Part shown: piece after piece, positions 1-8,102 of the stretch
How the letters are laid out: each line of letters opens with the position of its first letter
Position numbering within the stretch: position 1 is the first letter of the stretch
Origin: Rhizobium brockwellii
Lineage (GTDB): Bacteria > Pseudomonadota > Alphaproteobacteria > Rhizobiales > Rhizobiaceae
NCBI RefSeq assembly: GCF_000769405.2
Contig: NZ_CP053440.1
Coordinates: 682,001-746,000, forward strand
DNA length: 64,000 nucleotides
Direction of reading: 5' to 3'
Notes under the pieces: model-generated
Database searches by the model: none
The model's input: only the letters and a program-made list of their open reading frames with translations
What the model was told of the DNA's origin: nothing
Program-made: the position numbers and the translations under genes

Positions 1-198
1 TCCCCGTTCATGCGGTGCGCGCAATTTGATCCTCGTGGTAAAGACGCTTCAGATGCTGAGAGACGGCGGACGACGGCCGCCGCCAATTGGCGATGGCTCA
101 GTCGTCTGAGGCTGAACGGCAATGACGGGACACCCACGGCTACTTTCCAGGCATGATCGTAACGTCTCCAACCAGCAAACTTGCAGCACTGTTGGAAA

Positions 199-224
199 TG
201 CTGTATTTTACAACAAATACAGCA
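199..224. promoter_or_regulatory. Palindromic operator of the antitoxin gene
   Basis: A perfect inverted repeat, TGCTGTATTT (199-208) and AAATACAGCA (215-224) around a 6-base spacer, ends 15 bases before the antitoxin ATG. Phd/YefM antitoxins repress their own operons through short palindromes overlapping the promoter, so this is the likely autoregulatory site. That it is bound is inference; the symmetry itself is seen. Confidence 0.65.
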
Positions 225-238
225 ACAAGGTGACCCAT

Positions 239-508
239 ATGTCTAAGTCAAGCGGTTCCTATTCAACCAGCGACCTCTCCCGTAAGTCTGGCGACATCAT
301 CGCCGAAGCCCTGCGCCATCCAGTGACCATCACCCAGCGGAATAAACCCCGACTGATCCTCCTCAATATCGAAGACTACCAGCGGCTGATGAGGCAGTCG
401 GATCGGCGCGCCGCCGGTACCATCGAAACGATGCCCGATGAACTGTTTGCCGAGTTCGAAAACGCCGTCGAGGCCTACGCCAGCGAGGACGAGACAGGCC
501 GCTCATGA
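239..508 (+). CDS. Type II antitoxin, Phd/YefM family
   Basis: An 89-residue protein with the Phd/YefM layout: an N-terminal beta-alpha DNA-binding part with the family-like stretch PVTITQRNKPRLILLNIEDY (about residues 27-46), then an acidic C-terminal tail rich in Glu and Asp that would wrap a toxin. The ATG at 239 is preferred over the longer frame from 122 because the upstream extension crosses the operator palindrome and has no family similarity. The stop overlaps an ATG (505-508), the usual arrangement for a following toxin gene, but that gene looks broken. It would neutralise a toxin and repress its own promoter. Family assignment is confident; the partner is not. Confidence 0.8.
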   Translation: MSKSSGSYSTSDLSRKSGDIIAEALRHPVTITQRNKPRLILLNIEDYQRLMRQSDRRAAGTIETMPDELFAEFENAVEAYASEDETGRS

Positions 509-613
509 ATTACGAGCTCATCCAGACCGCAAGCGTCAGCATTCTTCCTGCCGCTGCTGCGCGAGTTCATCCGTCTCCGCAAGTCGGCCACGGAGGTCAG
601 CCGATTCCGCTGA
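505..613 (+). pseudogene. Decayed toxin partner of the Phd-type antitoxin
   Basis: An ATG overlapping the antitoxin stop opens a 39-codon frame (505-624) that turns low-complexity after about ten residues. In the next frame, bases 545-613 encode a protein-like amphipathic tail beginning FLPLLREFIRLRKSATEVSR and ending at TGA 611-613. The simplest reading is a small gene with a one-base frameshift or internal deletion between about 520 and 545. No toxin fold (ParE, Doc, RelE) can be recognised, so the partner identity is unknown. It could also be a small intact peptide or non-coding. Confidence 0.3.
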
Positions 614-894
614 GCGGGCGCTGAGAGCTCGAATCAGGGTTTGCGCACGAACTCGGTGCGCGGCCGATGGTGACTCGGTCACCGTCATCTAGGATTTGAA
701 GGTCAACGGAGCCGGATGCTGTCATCTCCGAAGCCGGACGCCATTTCATAGTTGTATTCGCGATTTCAGCGGCCATGTTCGCCTCGGTTCCTCAGAAGTC
801 CTTGGCGCCTTCCGTGCGAGAGCGGTGTGCAAAGGCGCTTATCGCAGACGTTACCCAAGGCAACTCGGACGGCACTGCTGAACGTGTGAGATCG

Positions 895-1041
895 TCAAGT
901 CCGCACGAAGCGATTGGCCTTTGCTTGCGCGTCCATATCCTCTCGCCGGAAATAGATCGCCCGGCCGCAACGGATCGGGCTATGGCCCTGGACGATGATG
1001 ATCTGCTCGTCCTTGCGCATCGACTGGGTGATCTCGGCCAC
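895..1041 (-). pseudogene. C-terminal remnant of a VirD4/TraG-type coupling protein
   Basis: Read on the minus strand, bases 1041 to 895 give an uninterrupted peptide of about 48 residues with the stretch MRKDEQIIIVQGHSPIRCGR followed by AIYFRRED, then a stop. This resembles the extreme C-terminus of type IV secretion/conjugation coupling ATPases (VirD4/TraG), where a beta-strand with QIIIV precedes a PPI/SPIR turn and a Tyr-Phe-Arg-rich end. None of the ATPase domain is present. The upstream end runs directly into a DUF488 fragment in another frame, so this is a recombination scar rather than a gene. Recognition is by eye only. Confidence 0.45.
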
Positions 1042-1115
1042 AGCCGGTCGACCAAGATGCGCGTGCCGTCCTTGTCGTCTTTCGGCTCGTAGATTCGTTT
1101 GAGGTGCAAGGCCAT
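1035..1115 (-). pseudogene. N-terminal fragment of a DUF488 (YeaO-like) protein
   Basis: The minus-strand peptide starting at ATG 1115 reads MALHLKRIYEP followed by DGTRILVDRLWPR, the conserved opening of DUF488/YeaO proteins, whose family length is about 120 residues. After LWPR the frame loses all similarity, and within a few bases the VirD4-like remnant begins in another frame. Only about 27 codons of the gene survive. The function of intact DUF488 proteins is poorly defined. Confidence 0.55.
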
Positions 1116-1400
1116 TTGTCCACCCGACATAAGTTCGAAAACTAGACGAATACGCGTGACAGGGTTTTGGTTCCAGGCTTGAGCCCGCAGCTCGATCTGG
1201 TGCGTGGCACAGGCAGCCATCGCACTCAACTTAGGAATATAGGTTGTCGGTCGGCCACAGATGAACGCCTCCGATTGCTGTAGCATTGTCGCGGCCAACT
1301 GACGTTGTTCGGTCCTTGGCCGCTGATATTTTTCGATTCTCCCAATATTGCCAAATGTCACGTTTCGAATATGCCTGTGGCTTTGTGGAGGGATTTGCAA

Positions 1401-2249
1401 TTGACGCAGCTTTCGAACGCCCGCGCTTCATTCTTCGAACTGATCGTTCTGATCGGGCTCGGCGTTGCCGTCAGCGCTCCAGCGGCATCGGCGGGCCAGA
1501 ACGAATGCGCCGGCCGCGCCTCAGACATCATCCGTCTTGCCTATCCGGGTGCCAACAACGCCGACGACGCTTTTCTGTTTGAGGGCGCAACCATCACATT
1601 GCCGACAGACGACAATGTCGACGGCGATCCGCGTCGGGTGATTTGCCGGATCTGGCCAGCTCAACCGCAACTGACGCTTGTTGCTGTCCCATTGATGACA
1701 GAGCAGTCGGATTCGGAAAACGAGGGGGACATCGAACTGCTCGTGGTCGACAGCACCAATCTTCATGTAAAGCAGCGCCTGCGTCTTCAGGGACTGATGT
1801 CCGACGATGCCATTCATGTAGAAAGCGTCGCCTTCGATACCGCACGTTATCAACTCGCTCCTGGGAAAACGGCTTTTGGACTGCGTGTTACGCTGGAAGG
1901 TAGCTCGCGCGCCAATCCATTCGGCGAAACGACCTTATGGCTCTTCTCAGTCGACGCTGATGGGCTGAAGCCGGTTCTCGACAATATTGTCGTCAGCGAG
2001 AACCACGGAGAATGGGATACCGCCTGTGCCGGTGAGTTCAATGAAACCACGCGCACGCTTTCAATGGGTTCACCAGCAAAAGGCGTGTTTGCCGACATAG
2101 TCGTAGCCGAAAAAACCACCACCTCCGTCGCCACGATCGGAAAGGATGGTGATTGCCAGAGCGAAGACAAAACGACGATTGGCAAACACCGGCTGCGTTA
2201 CGACGGATCGAAATATACCGTTCCCAAAGATCTGAAGCGCGATGAGTAA
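1401..2249 (+). CDS. Exported hypothetical protein
   Basis: A protein of about 282 residues with no family I recognise. The proposed start is TTG 1401, eight bases after GGAGGG (1387-1392). This gives a short polar N-terminus, a hydrophobic stretch (FELIVLIGLGVAVSA) and a likely signal-peptidase site after AASA, so export to the periplasm is probable. In-frame ATG codons at 1371 and 1305 are alternative starts. The mature part is acidic and beta-rich, with four Cys (in NECAG, VICRIW, DTACAG and GDCQSE) that could form disulfides in the periplasm. It stands alone, convergent with the aldehyde dehydrogenase operon. Confidence 0.6.
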   Translation: MTQLSNARASFFELIVLIGLGVAVSAPAASAGQNECAGRASDIIRLAYPGANNADDAFLFEGATITLPTDDNVDGDPRRVICRIWPAQPQLTLVAVPLMTEQSDSENEGDIELLVVDSTNLHVKQRLRLQGLMSDDAIHVESVAFDTARYQLAPGKTAFGLRVTLEGSSRANPFGETTLWLFSVDADGLKPVLDNIVVSENHGEWDTACAGEFNETTRTLSMGSPAKGVFADIVVAEKTTTSVATIGKDGDCQSEDKTTIGKHRLRYDGSKYTVPKDLKRDE

Positions 2250-2299
2250 GAGGATCTTGGTCCAGGCCGGGTGATGACCGCAATGACCGGGCTACAACT

Positions 2300-2338
2300 G
2301 CGATAGAGCGCCGCGTGTCCGACAGGACGCTCTATCGC
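2300..2338. terminator. Bidirectional stem-loop between convergent genes
   Basis: Arms GCGATAGAGCG (2300-2310) and CGCTCTATCGC (2328-2338) pair perfectly, with an inner GTCC/GGAC pair. The hairpin lies between two genes that converge (ends at 2249 and 2376), where a shared terminator is expected. There is no strong T-run, so its efficiency is uncertain. Confidence 0.55.
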
Positions 2339-2375
2339 TTGAATTGGCGTGATCTGCCCTTCGCCGCTGTCGACC

Positions 2376-3821
2376 TCAGAAAGGATAGTGCTGGGCGGAA
2401 TCCTCGACCGTGATCCAGCGCAGGTCGGTGAATTCGGCGATCGCCGCCTTGCCGCCGAAGCGGCCGTAGCCGCTGCCCTTGACGCCGCCGAAAGGCATTT
2501 GCGCCTCGTCGTGCACGGTCGGGCCATTGATGTGGCAGATGCCGGATTCGATTTGTGCCGCAACCGCCATTGCCCGCTGGACATTCCGGCTGAAGATGGC
2601 CGCCGATAGGCCGTATTCGGTGTCGTTGGCGATGCGGATGGCTTCATCCTCGCCGGAGACGCGAATGATAGGCTTGACCGGGCCGAAGGATTCTTCCGAG
2701 TAGACACGCATCTCGGGCGTGACGTGATCGAGCAGCGTCGCCTCGACCACGGTTCCCGAGCGCTTGCCGCCGGCCACGAGCTTTGCACCCTTGGCAGTAG
2801 CATCGGCGATCAGCTCCTCCATTTTCTTCGCCGCATCGAGGCTGATCAGCGAGCCGAGAACGACGTGGCCACGTGGGTCGCCGGCCGGCAGCTGGCTGGC
2901 GCGGGCGGCCAGTTTGGCGACGAACTGATCGGCGATCGTCTCGTCGACGATGATGCGCTCCGTCGACATGCAGATCTGGCCCTGATGCATGAAGGCGCCG
3001 AAAATGGCGGCATTGACGGCACCGTCGATATCGGCGTCGTCGAGGATGACGAGTGGCGCCTTGCCGCCGAGCTCAAGAAGGGCGGGCTTGAGATGCTTGC
3101 CGCAGGTCTCGGCGATGATCCTGCCGACCTTGGTCGATCCGGTGAAGTTCACGCGCTTGACGGCCGGATGGGCAATCAGCGCCGCGACGATCTCAGGCGC
3201 ATCCTCCGGCGCGTTGGTGATGACATTGACGACACCGGCCGGCAGGCCCGCTTCGGTCAGCACAGTGGCAATCAGCCGGTGTGTGCCGGGGCATTGTTCG
3301 GATGCCTTGAGGACGACGGTGTTGCCGCAAGCAATCGGCATGGCGATGGCGCGGGTGGCGAGGATGACGGGCGCGTTCCAGGGAGCGATCGCCAGGCAGA
3401 CGCCGGCGGCCTGGCGAACACCCATGGCGAGCGTGCCGGGTTTGTCGGAAGGGATGATTTCGCCTGATATCTGCGTCGTCATGGCGCCAGCCTCGCGCAG
3501 GATGTTGGCGGCGAGCATGACATTGAAGCCGGCCCAGGGCGCGGTCGCGCCGGTCTCCTCGATCATCAGCCGGGTAAACTCGCCGACTTTGGAATCCATG
3601 ATATCGGCAGCCTTCATCAGGATCGCGCGGCGCTGGCCGGGGCCGGTCTTCGACCAGGTGCCGAAGGCGGCGGCGGCGGCATCGACGGCTGCGGCAACGT
3701 CGTCCAGGCTTGCCGCGGCGGCGCGGCTTGCGAGCTTCTCGGTGAAGGGATCGAAACGATCATAGGTCCGGCCGCCGGAGGCTGCGCGGTCGGCGCCGTT
3801 TATGAGGAGGGAAATATTCAT
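2376..3821 (-). CDS. NAD(P)-dependent aldehyde dehydrogenase, vanillin/salicylaldehyde type
   Basis: A full-length 481-residue aldehyde dehydrogenase that would oxidise an aromatic aldehyde to its acid in the cytoplasm. Visible active-site elements are APWNAP (oxyanion Asn about 149), ELGGKAP (general base Glu about 250) and GQICMST (nucleophile Cys about 284). The GQICMSTER context and overall pattern fit the vanillin/salicylaldehyde/benzaldehyde dehydrogenase branch. It is the last gene of the minus-strand operon that begins with a paralogue at 10946 and includes the Liv-type importer and an SDR. With feruloyl-CoA hydratase/lyase elsewhere in the window, vanillin is a reasonable substrate, but specificity cannot be read from the sequence. 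Confidence 0.88.
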   Translation of the reverse strand: MNISLLINGADRAASGGRTYDRFDPFTEKLASRAAAASLDDVAAAVDAAAAAFGTWSKTGPGQRRAILMKAADIMDSKVGEFTRLMIEETGATAPWAGFNVMLAANILREAGAMTTQISGEIIPSDKPGTLAMGVRQAAGVCLAIAPWNAPVILATRAIAMPIACGNTVVLKASEQCPGTHRLIATVLTEAGLPAGVVNVITNAPEDAPEIVAALIAHPAVKRVNFTGSTKVGRIIAETCGKHLKPALLELGGKAPLVILDDADIDGAVNAAIFGAFMHQGQICMSTERIIVDETIADQFVAKLAARASQLPAGDPRGHVVLGSLISLDAAKKMEELIADATAKGAKLVAGGKRSGTVVEATLLDHVTPEMRVYSEESFGPVKPIIRVSGEDEAIRIANDTEYGLSAAIFSRNVQRAMAVAAQIESGICHINGPTVHDEAQMPFGGVKGSGYGRFGGKAAIAEFTDLRWITVEDSAQHYPF

Positions 3822-3844
3822 CGGAGGTCTCCTTGGGACAAGAA

Positions 3845-4630
3845 CTAGAAGCCGAGGACTTCGGCGTTGATGGAAGCTTCGAGGCCGCCGTCGACGGCAA
3901 GATTGGCGCCGTTAATCCAGCGGCCGCCATCCGAGCAGAGGAAGAGCACGGCGGGCGCGATATCGGCGGAGGTGCCGGCGCGGCCGACGCGGGTAATGTC
4001 GCTATCGACCCTGGCGTCGCCGAGAACGGCGCGGAACTGCTTGAGGATCGGCGTTTCCACCGGCCCGGGGCTGACCGCATTGACCCGGATGCCGCGGTTC
4101 TTGAACCGTGGCTGATGGGCGGCGCGCATGGTCCAGAGCAGCAGCAGCTCCTTGGAGAGCGGGTAGCCTTCCTCATCCTTGAGATGGTTCTCAGCGACGA
4201 CCGCCGCCACTTCGGGAAAGCCTTCAATTGATGTCAGCGATTTTGCCCGCTCGAGATTGGCGCGCCAGCCGTAGCCGGCGATCGAGGCGACGTTGACGAT
4301 GGCGCCGCCTTCGCGCAGGCGGGGCGCCACGGCTTCGGACAGGGCGCGGAGGCCGTAGAAATTGACGGCGAGTGTCGAGACGACGCCGGTGTTGCCGGAG
4401 AGGCCGGCGACATTGGCGAGTGCGTCGAGGCGCGCCGGAAGCTGCGCGACGATCTCGGCAACGCCAGCGGCGGTCGAAAGATCGCCCTTGATGAAGGCAG
4501 CGCTTCCACCCACCGGTTCGCGCACATCGACGCCGATGACCTCGGCACCCATCTGGCCGGCCAGCTCCGCCGTGCGGGCGCCGATGCCGGAAGCCACGCC
4601 GGTCACCAGGATCGTTTTACCAAAAAGCAT
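3845..4630 (-). CDS. SDR oxidoreductase, coniferyl-alcohol dehydrogenase-like
   Basis: A short-chain dehydrogenase of 261 residues. The nucleotide-binding motif TGVASGIG lies at residues 10-17, and the catalytic set is Ser about 116, Tyr 156 and Lys 160 (YPLSK), followed by the PGPVETP loop and a C-terminal W-I-N-G-x-N-x-x-VDGG. This pattern resembles 3-alpha-hydroxysteroid dehydrogenase and the coniferyl-alcohol dehydrogenase CalA of Pseudomonas. ATG 4630 is chosen because AAAGGTG precedes it; an upstream in-frame TTG has no such site. The likely role is NAD-dependent oxidation of an aromatic allylic alcohol, feeding the ferulate pathway at 26-31 kb. A different hydroxy substrate is possible. 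Confidence 0.78.
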   Translation of the reverse strand: MLFGKTILVTGVASGIGARTAELAGQMGAEVIGVDVREPVGGSAAFIKGDLSTAAGVAEIVAQLPARLDALANVAGLSGNTGVVSTLAVNFYGLRALSEAVAPRLREGGAIVNVASIAGYGWRANLERAKSLTSIEGFPEVAAVVAENHLKDEEGYPLSKELLLLWTMRAAHQPRFKNRGIRVNAVSPGPVETPILKQFRAVLGDARVDSDITRVGRAGTSADIAPAVLFLCSDGGRWINGANLAVDGGLEASINAEVLGF

Positions 4631-4670
4631 GAACGTCACCTTTCTCAAGAGAATCCGGAAATAAGCCGAC

Positions 4671-5708
4671 TCATTCTTCCCATTTGATTTTATGCGGACC
4701 GGGCAATTTCAGCCGGTAGCCGACGGGCAGAAGTTGAAAATCGAAACGGCGCTCGATTTCGCCCCAAAGGCCGCGCGGCAGGTAGAGCGAGAAAATCAGG
4801 GCGGTGGCGCCGAGGCCGATCAGGTACCAGACGCCGGCTGAGCCGAAGACGGTCTCGATCACGAAGAACAGGATGGCGCCAAGGATCGCGCCTTCGAATT
4901 TGCCGATCCCGCCGACCAGCACCATGAAGATCATGTAGGCCGTCCATTGAACGCTGAAATAGGTCTTCGGCTGGAAGGTCGTGGCGGTCGCCAGCCATAG
5001 GCCTCCGGCGACCGCAATGCCGAAGGCGGCGAGCACGAAGAGCAGCCTCTTCGTCGCGATCACCCGCACGCCGACCGAGGTTGCCGCCTCCTCATTGTCG
5101 CGGATCGCCTGCATCGCAGCACCTGCGCGGCTGCGCATCAGGATGAAGAGCGCGCCGAGCAGGGCGGCCATGGCCGTCAAGGCGAGCCAGTAGATCGTCG
5201 CCCGCCGCGTGTTGCCGTCATAGACATTCAGCGAGATCAGCGAGGTTCCCGTTTCCCCCTGGATCAGCCGGTCGAGATTGACGAGCAGATGGGCGAGTTC
5301 GGCGATGACCCACATGCCGATTGCGAACTCGCCGCCCTTCAGGCGCAGCATGAACAGCGAAAGCGGGATCGACAGCGCGCCGGTCACGATCGCGGCGGCA
5401 AAGAGCGCGACGAAAGGATTGAGCCCCGCATCCGCAAGCCGGATGGTGAAATAGGCGCCGAGACCGAAGAACACCTGCTGGCCGACCGAGACGAGCCCAC
5501 CGAAACCGGCAAGCGCATTCCACATGGCGGCAAGGATCACGTAGATGAACAGGGCCGTCATGCGGTCGATCGCGCCGGCGCCAAGGACAGCGGGGGCAAA
5601 CATCAGCAGGGCGAGCACCGCGGCCATGGAGCCGAGCGCCACTCGCGACGCTTTCGTCCAGCGCTCTATCGATATTCCTTTGGAGGCAAGGGTCGCGTTA
5701 GGGCTCAT
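4671..5708 (-). CDS. Branched-chain-type ABC transporter permease (LivM family)
   Basis: A 345-residue integral membrane protein with about nine to ten hydrophobic segments and the LivM signature GGLVSVGQQVFFGLGAY near residue 75. The permease loop AIRDNEEAATSVGV that contacts the ATPase is also present. Its ATG at 5708 overlaps the stop of the LivH-type gene in an ATGA, so the two are translationally coupled. It pairs with LivH to form the membrane channel of an importer. The context (aromatic aldehyde and alcohol dehydrogenases in the same operon) suggests aromatic or phenylpropanoid import rather than amino acids. Confidence 0.9.
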   Translation of the reverse strand: MSPNATLASKGISIERWTKASRVALGSMAAVLALLMFAPAVLGAGAIDRMTALFIYVILAAMWNALAGFGGLVSVGQQVFFGLGAYFTIRLADAGLNPFVALFAAAIVTGALSIPLSLFMLRLKGGEFAIGMWVIAELAHLLVNLDRLIQGETGTSLISLNVYDGNTRRATIYWLALTAMAALLGALFILMRSRAGAAMQAIRDNEEAATSVGVRVIATKRLLFVLAAFGIAVAGGLWLATATTFQPKTYFSVQWTAYMIFMVLVGGIGKFEGAILGAILFFVIETVFGSAGVWYLIGLGATALIFSLYLPRGLWGEIERRFDFQLLPVGYRLKLPGPHKIKWEE

Positions 5709-6613
5709 GTCGGGCTCCGGAGACGGGTGCGCAGGGAGGCGGCAAGTTTGTCGAGAACCGGCATGCCGAACCGGGATAGCCTGACGAAAAGCACCAGCAG
5801 GAACACGGCATGGCCGCCGATCAGGAAGCCTTGCGGATGCAATTGCGCGCCGAGCGATTGGGCAAGACCGAGAACGATGCCGCCGGCAAGGGTTCCCCAT
5901 AGCGATCCCGCTCCGCCGATGACGGCCGCCTCGAAGGCGAAGAGAAGCTGCGGGCCGCCGGCATAGGGGCTGAAGGTTGCCCGCATCCCGAGAAAAGCAC
6001 CGGCGATGCCGACCGTGACCATGGTGATCGCGGTGGCGACGGCGTTGACCCTGCGGGCGTCGATGCCGACCAGTCCTGCCGTATCGGGATCTTCCGCCGT
6101 GGCGCGGATCGCGCGACCAAGAGCAAAGCGGCTGAGGAAGAACTGCAGCGCGCCGAGAACGACGACTGCCGTCACCATCATCATGACGGCAAGCTTGCCG
6201 ACGAAGATGTGGCCCGGCAGTTGCCAGGAGGCATAGGACAGGTTGCCGATGAACGGCGCGAGCGAACGGGTGTCGGCGCCGAACTGCTCGAACAGCAGGT
6301 TGTCGATGACGATCGACAGGCCGAAGGTCGTCAGGATCGGCAGGAGCGTGCCGCCGCGGGCGCTGCGCTCCAGAATGAAGCGCTGCAACAGCCAGCCGGC
6401 GGCCGCCATGATGGGCAGCACGATCAGCAGGCCGGCGAAAGGTGGAATGCCGGCTTTGGCGGCGAGCAGCCACAGTCCGTAAGCGGCTGCGACCGCCAGG
6501 CTGCCATGCGCGAGATTGATGATCCGCATGACGGAGAACATGAAGGACAGGCCGCAGGCGATAACGGCGTAGTAACCGCCCAGCAGGATGCCCTGCAGCA
6601 GGGTGTTGATCAC
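5705..6613 (-). CDS. Branched-chain-type ABC transporter permease (LivH family)
   Basis: A 302-residue membrane protein opening with INTLLQGILLGGYYAVIACG, the typical LivH first helix, and carrying the coupling-loop pattern AIRATAEDPDTAGLVGI near the middle. The start is GTG 6613, preceded by AAAGGAG and overlapping the LivF-type stop as GTGA; the longer frame back to 7009 is antisense-like, Arg-rich shadow. It partners LivM in the same operon and is likely expressed only together with it. Confidence 0.9.
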   Translation of the reverse strand: MINTLLQGILLGGYYAVIACGLSFMFSVMRIINLAHGSLAVAAAYGLWLLAAKAGIPPFAGLLIVLPIMAAAGWLLQRFILERSARGGTLLPILTTFGLSIVIDNLLFEQFGADTRSLAPFIGNLSYASWQLPGHIFVGKLAVMMMVTAVVVLGALQFFLSRFALGRAIRATAEDPDTAGLVGIDARRVNAVATAITMVTVGIAGAFLGMRATFSPYAGGPQLLFAFEAAVIGGAGSLWGTLAGGIVLGLAQSLGAQLHPQGFLIGGHAVFLLVLFVRLSRFGMPVLDKLAASLRTRLRSPT

Positions 6614-7338
6614 GATGCGCTCCTTTCGCCGGTTGCCCGGTGCAATCCGAAATAGGCCTGGGTGACGTGCTCGCGCGTGACGGCCGCCGCCGGCCTGTCG
6701 AGGACGATGCGTCCTTCCAGCATGCAGATGACACGGCTTGCCACGCTCATGGCGCGGGCGAGATCCTGCTCGACGAGCACGATGGTCGTTCCCGACGTGA
6801 GCAGTACCTGCAGCTGGGCGTAGACGCGATCGACGACCAGAGGCGAAAGCCCGAGCGAGACCTCGTCCAGGAGAAGAATATCGGGATTGCTCATCAGCGC
6901 CCGGCCGATCGCGGTCGCCTGCTGTTCCCCGCCCGAGAGGTGTCCTGTTTTGGCGTGACGGCGGGGTTTCAGGTTCGGAAAGGCGTCGAGGACACGATCG
7001 ATGCTCCAATCGCCCCTGCGGCCGCAGGTCTTTCCGAGTAGCAGGTTTTCCTCCACCGTCATCTGTGAAAACAGGCGCCGGCCTTCCGGCACCAGGGCGA
7101 TGCCCTTGGCGATCCGCTTGTGGGAGGGGACGGCGGCCAGATCTTCGTCGTTAAGAAGGACGCGGCCGGAGGATGGCAGATGGGCGCCGGCGATCGATCG
7201 CAGCAGCGTCGTCTTGCCCGCGCCATTTGCGCCGACCAGCGCCAGTACCTCGCCCTTGGCAAGATCGAAACTGACGCCTCGTACCGCCTGGAGCAGGCCG
7301 TGGCGGACGTCGAGGTCGCGGATGGAGAGAAGGCTCAT
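6610..7338 (-). CDS. ABC transporter ATP-binding protein (LivF family)
   Basis: A 242-residue cytoplasmic ATPase of the LivF branch. Walker A is GANGAGKTT near residue 36, the ABC signature is LSGGEQQ and Walker B is ILLLDEVSLGL, followed by a switch His-like position replaced in VLVEQD (a Gln, as is common in LivF). It starts with ATG overlapping the LivG-type stop (ATGA). It would energise the LivHM-type channel together with LivG. Confidence 0.9.
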   Translation of the reverse strand: MSLLSIRDLDVRHGLLQAVRGVSFDLAKGEVLALVGANGAGKTTLLRSIAGAHLPSSGRVLLNDEDLAAVPSHKRIAKGIALVPEGRRLFSQMTVEENLLLGKTCGRRGDWSIDRVLDAFPNLKPRRHAKTGHLSGGEQQATAIGRALMSNPDILLLDEVSLGLSPLVVDRVYAQLQVLLTSGTTIVLVEQDLARAMSVASRVICMLEGRIVLDRPAAAVTREHVTQAYFGLHRATGERSAS

Positions 7339-8102
7339 GCGGGTGTCCCTCCGAGATAGGCCTTGACCACCTCCGCATTGCTCATGACCATTTTTGGTTC
7401 GCCATCTGCGATGATCCTGCCGGCGTCCATGCAGATCAGCCGCTCCGCCACCTGCAGGAGGATATGAACGATATGCTCGATCCAGACGATGCCGATGCCC
7501 CGGCGGCGCAATTCGAGGATGGTTTCGACAAGCTCGCTCGCTTCGCCATCGGTCAGGCCCCCGCCGATCTCGTCGAGCAGCAATAGCCTCGGCTGCGTGG
7601 CAAGCGCTCGGGCAAGCTCCAGCCGTTTGCGATCCAAGAGGCCAAGCGTATCGGCGGGGCGGTTGGCTACGCCCAGCATGCCGCAGAGCGAAAGCGAATC
7701 CACCACGCGCTCATAGGCCTCGTCGCGGCTGGCGGCACTGCCGTGTGATGCGGCGACGAAAACATTTTCGAAGGTCGTCATGCCGCTGAAGGGTTTGGGA
7801 ATCTGATGGGTCCGGACGAGCCCGGAGCGGCAGCGTTCCGCCGCCGTCCGGTTCGTGACGTCGGCGCCATCGAAGGTAATGCTTCCCTCATTCGGCGGAA
7901 ATGCGCCGGCGAGCACGCTGAGCAGGGTCGTCTTGCCCGCGCCGTTCGGCCCGACAATGCCGACCGCCTCGCCATCGCCCATGGAAAAATCCAGATTCTC
8001 CAAGACCACGAGCGCGCCGAACCGCTTGTGGATCCCCTTGGCCGAGAGAAAGGCTCCCCCCGGCCGTCTTTGCGCTTCCTGTCGCTGCACTTGGTTATCC
8101 AT
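7335..8102 (-). CDS. ABC transporter ATP-binding protein (LivG family)
   Basis: A 255-residue ATPase with Walker A GPNGAGKTT and Walker B LLLLDEIGGGL, ending in the LivG-type tail. The signature segment is unusual: in place of the usual LSGGQ the sequence reads LGLLDRKRLELARALA. That replacement occurs in a subset of LivG-like proteins for non-amino-acid substrates. The start at 8102 overlaps the last codons of the binding-protein gene by eight bases; the ORF extends further upstream only as shadow sequence. Confidence 0.87.
   Translation of the reverse strand: MDNQVQRQEAQRRPGGAFLSAKGIHKRFGALVVLENLDFSMGDGEAVGIVGPNGAGKTTLLSVLAGAFPPNEGSITFDGADVTNRTAAERCRSGLVRTHQIPKPFSGMTTFENVFVAASHGSAASRDEAYERVVDSLSLCGMLGVANRPADTLGLLDRKRLELARALATQPRLLLLDEIGGGLTDGEASELVETILELRRRGIGIVWIEHIVHILLQVAERLICMDAGRIIADGEPKMVMSNAEVVKAYLGGTPA

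Noticed and set aside
8..83. Minus-strand peptide with SAVSQHLKRLYHEDQIART, like a helix-turn-helix of RhuM or ArsR type proteins.
   Set aside because: Only about 24 residues, stop immediately after, and no flanking similarity; kept as a possible remnant but not supported enough to list.
4671..6734. A 687-codon frame reading through LivM.
   Set aside because: Everything upstream of ATG 5708 is a shadow of LivH; the conserved LivM protein begins at 5708.
5705..7009. A 434-codon frame extending the LivH-type permease upstream.
   Set aside because: The first 132 codons are antisense-like, Arg-rich shadow of the LivF-type gene; GTG 6613 with AAAGGAG is the real start.
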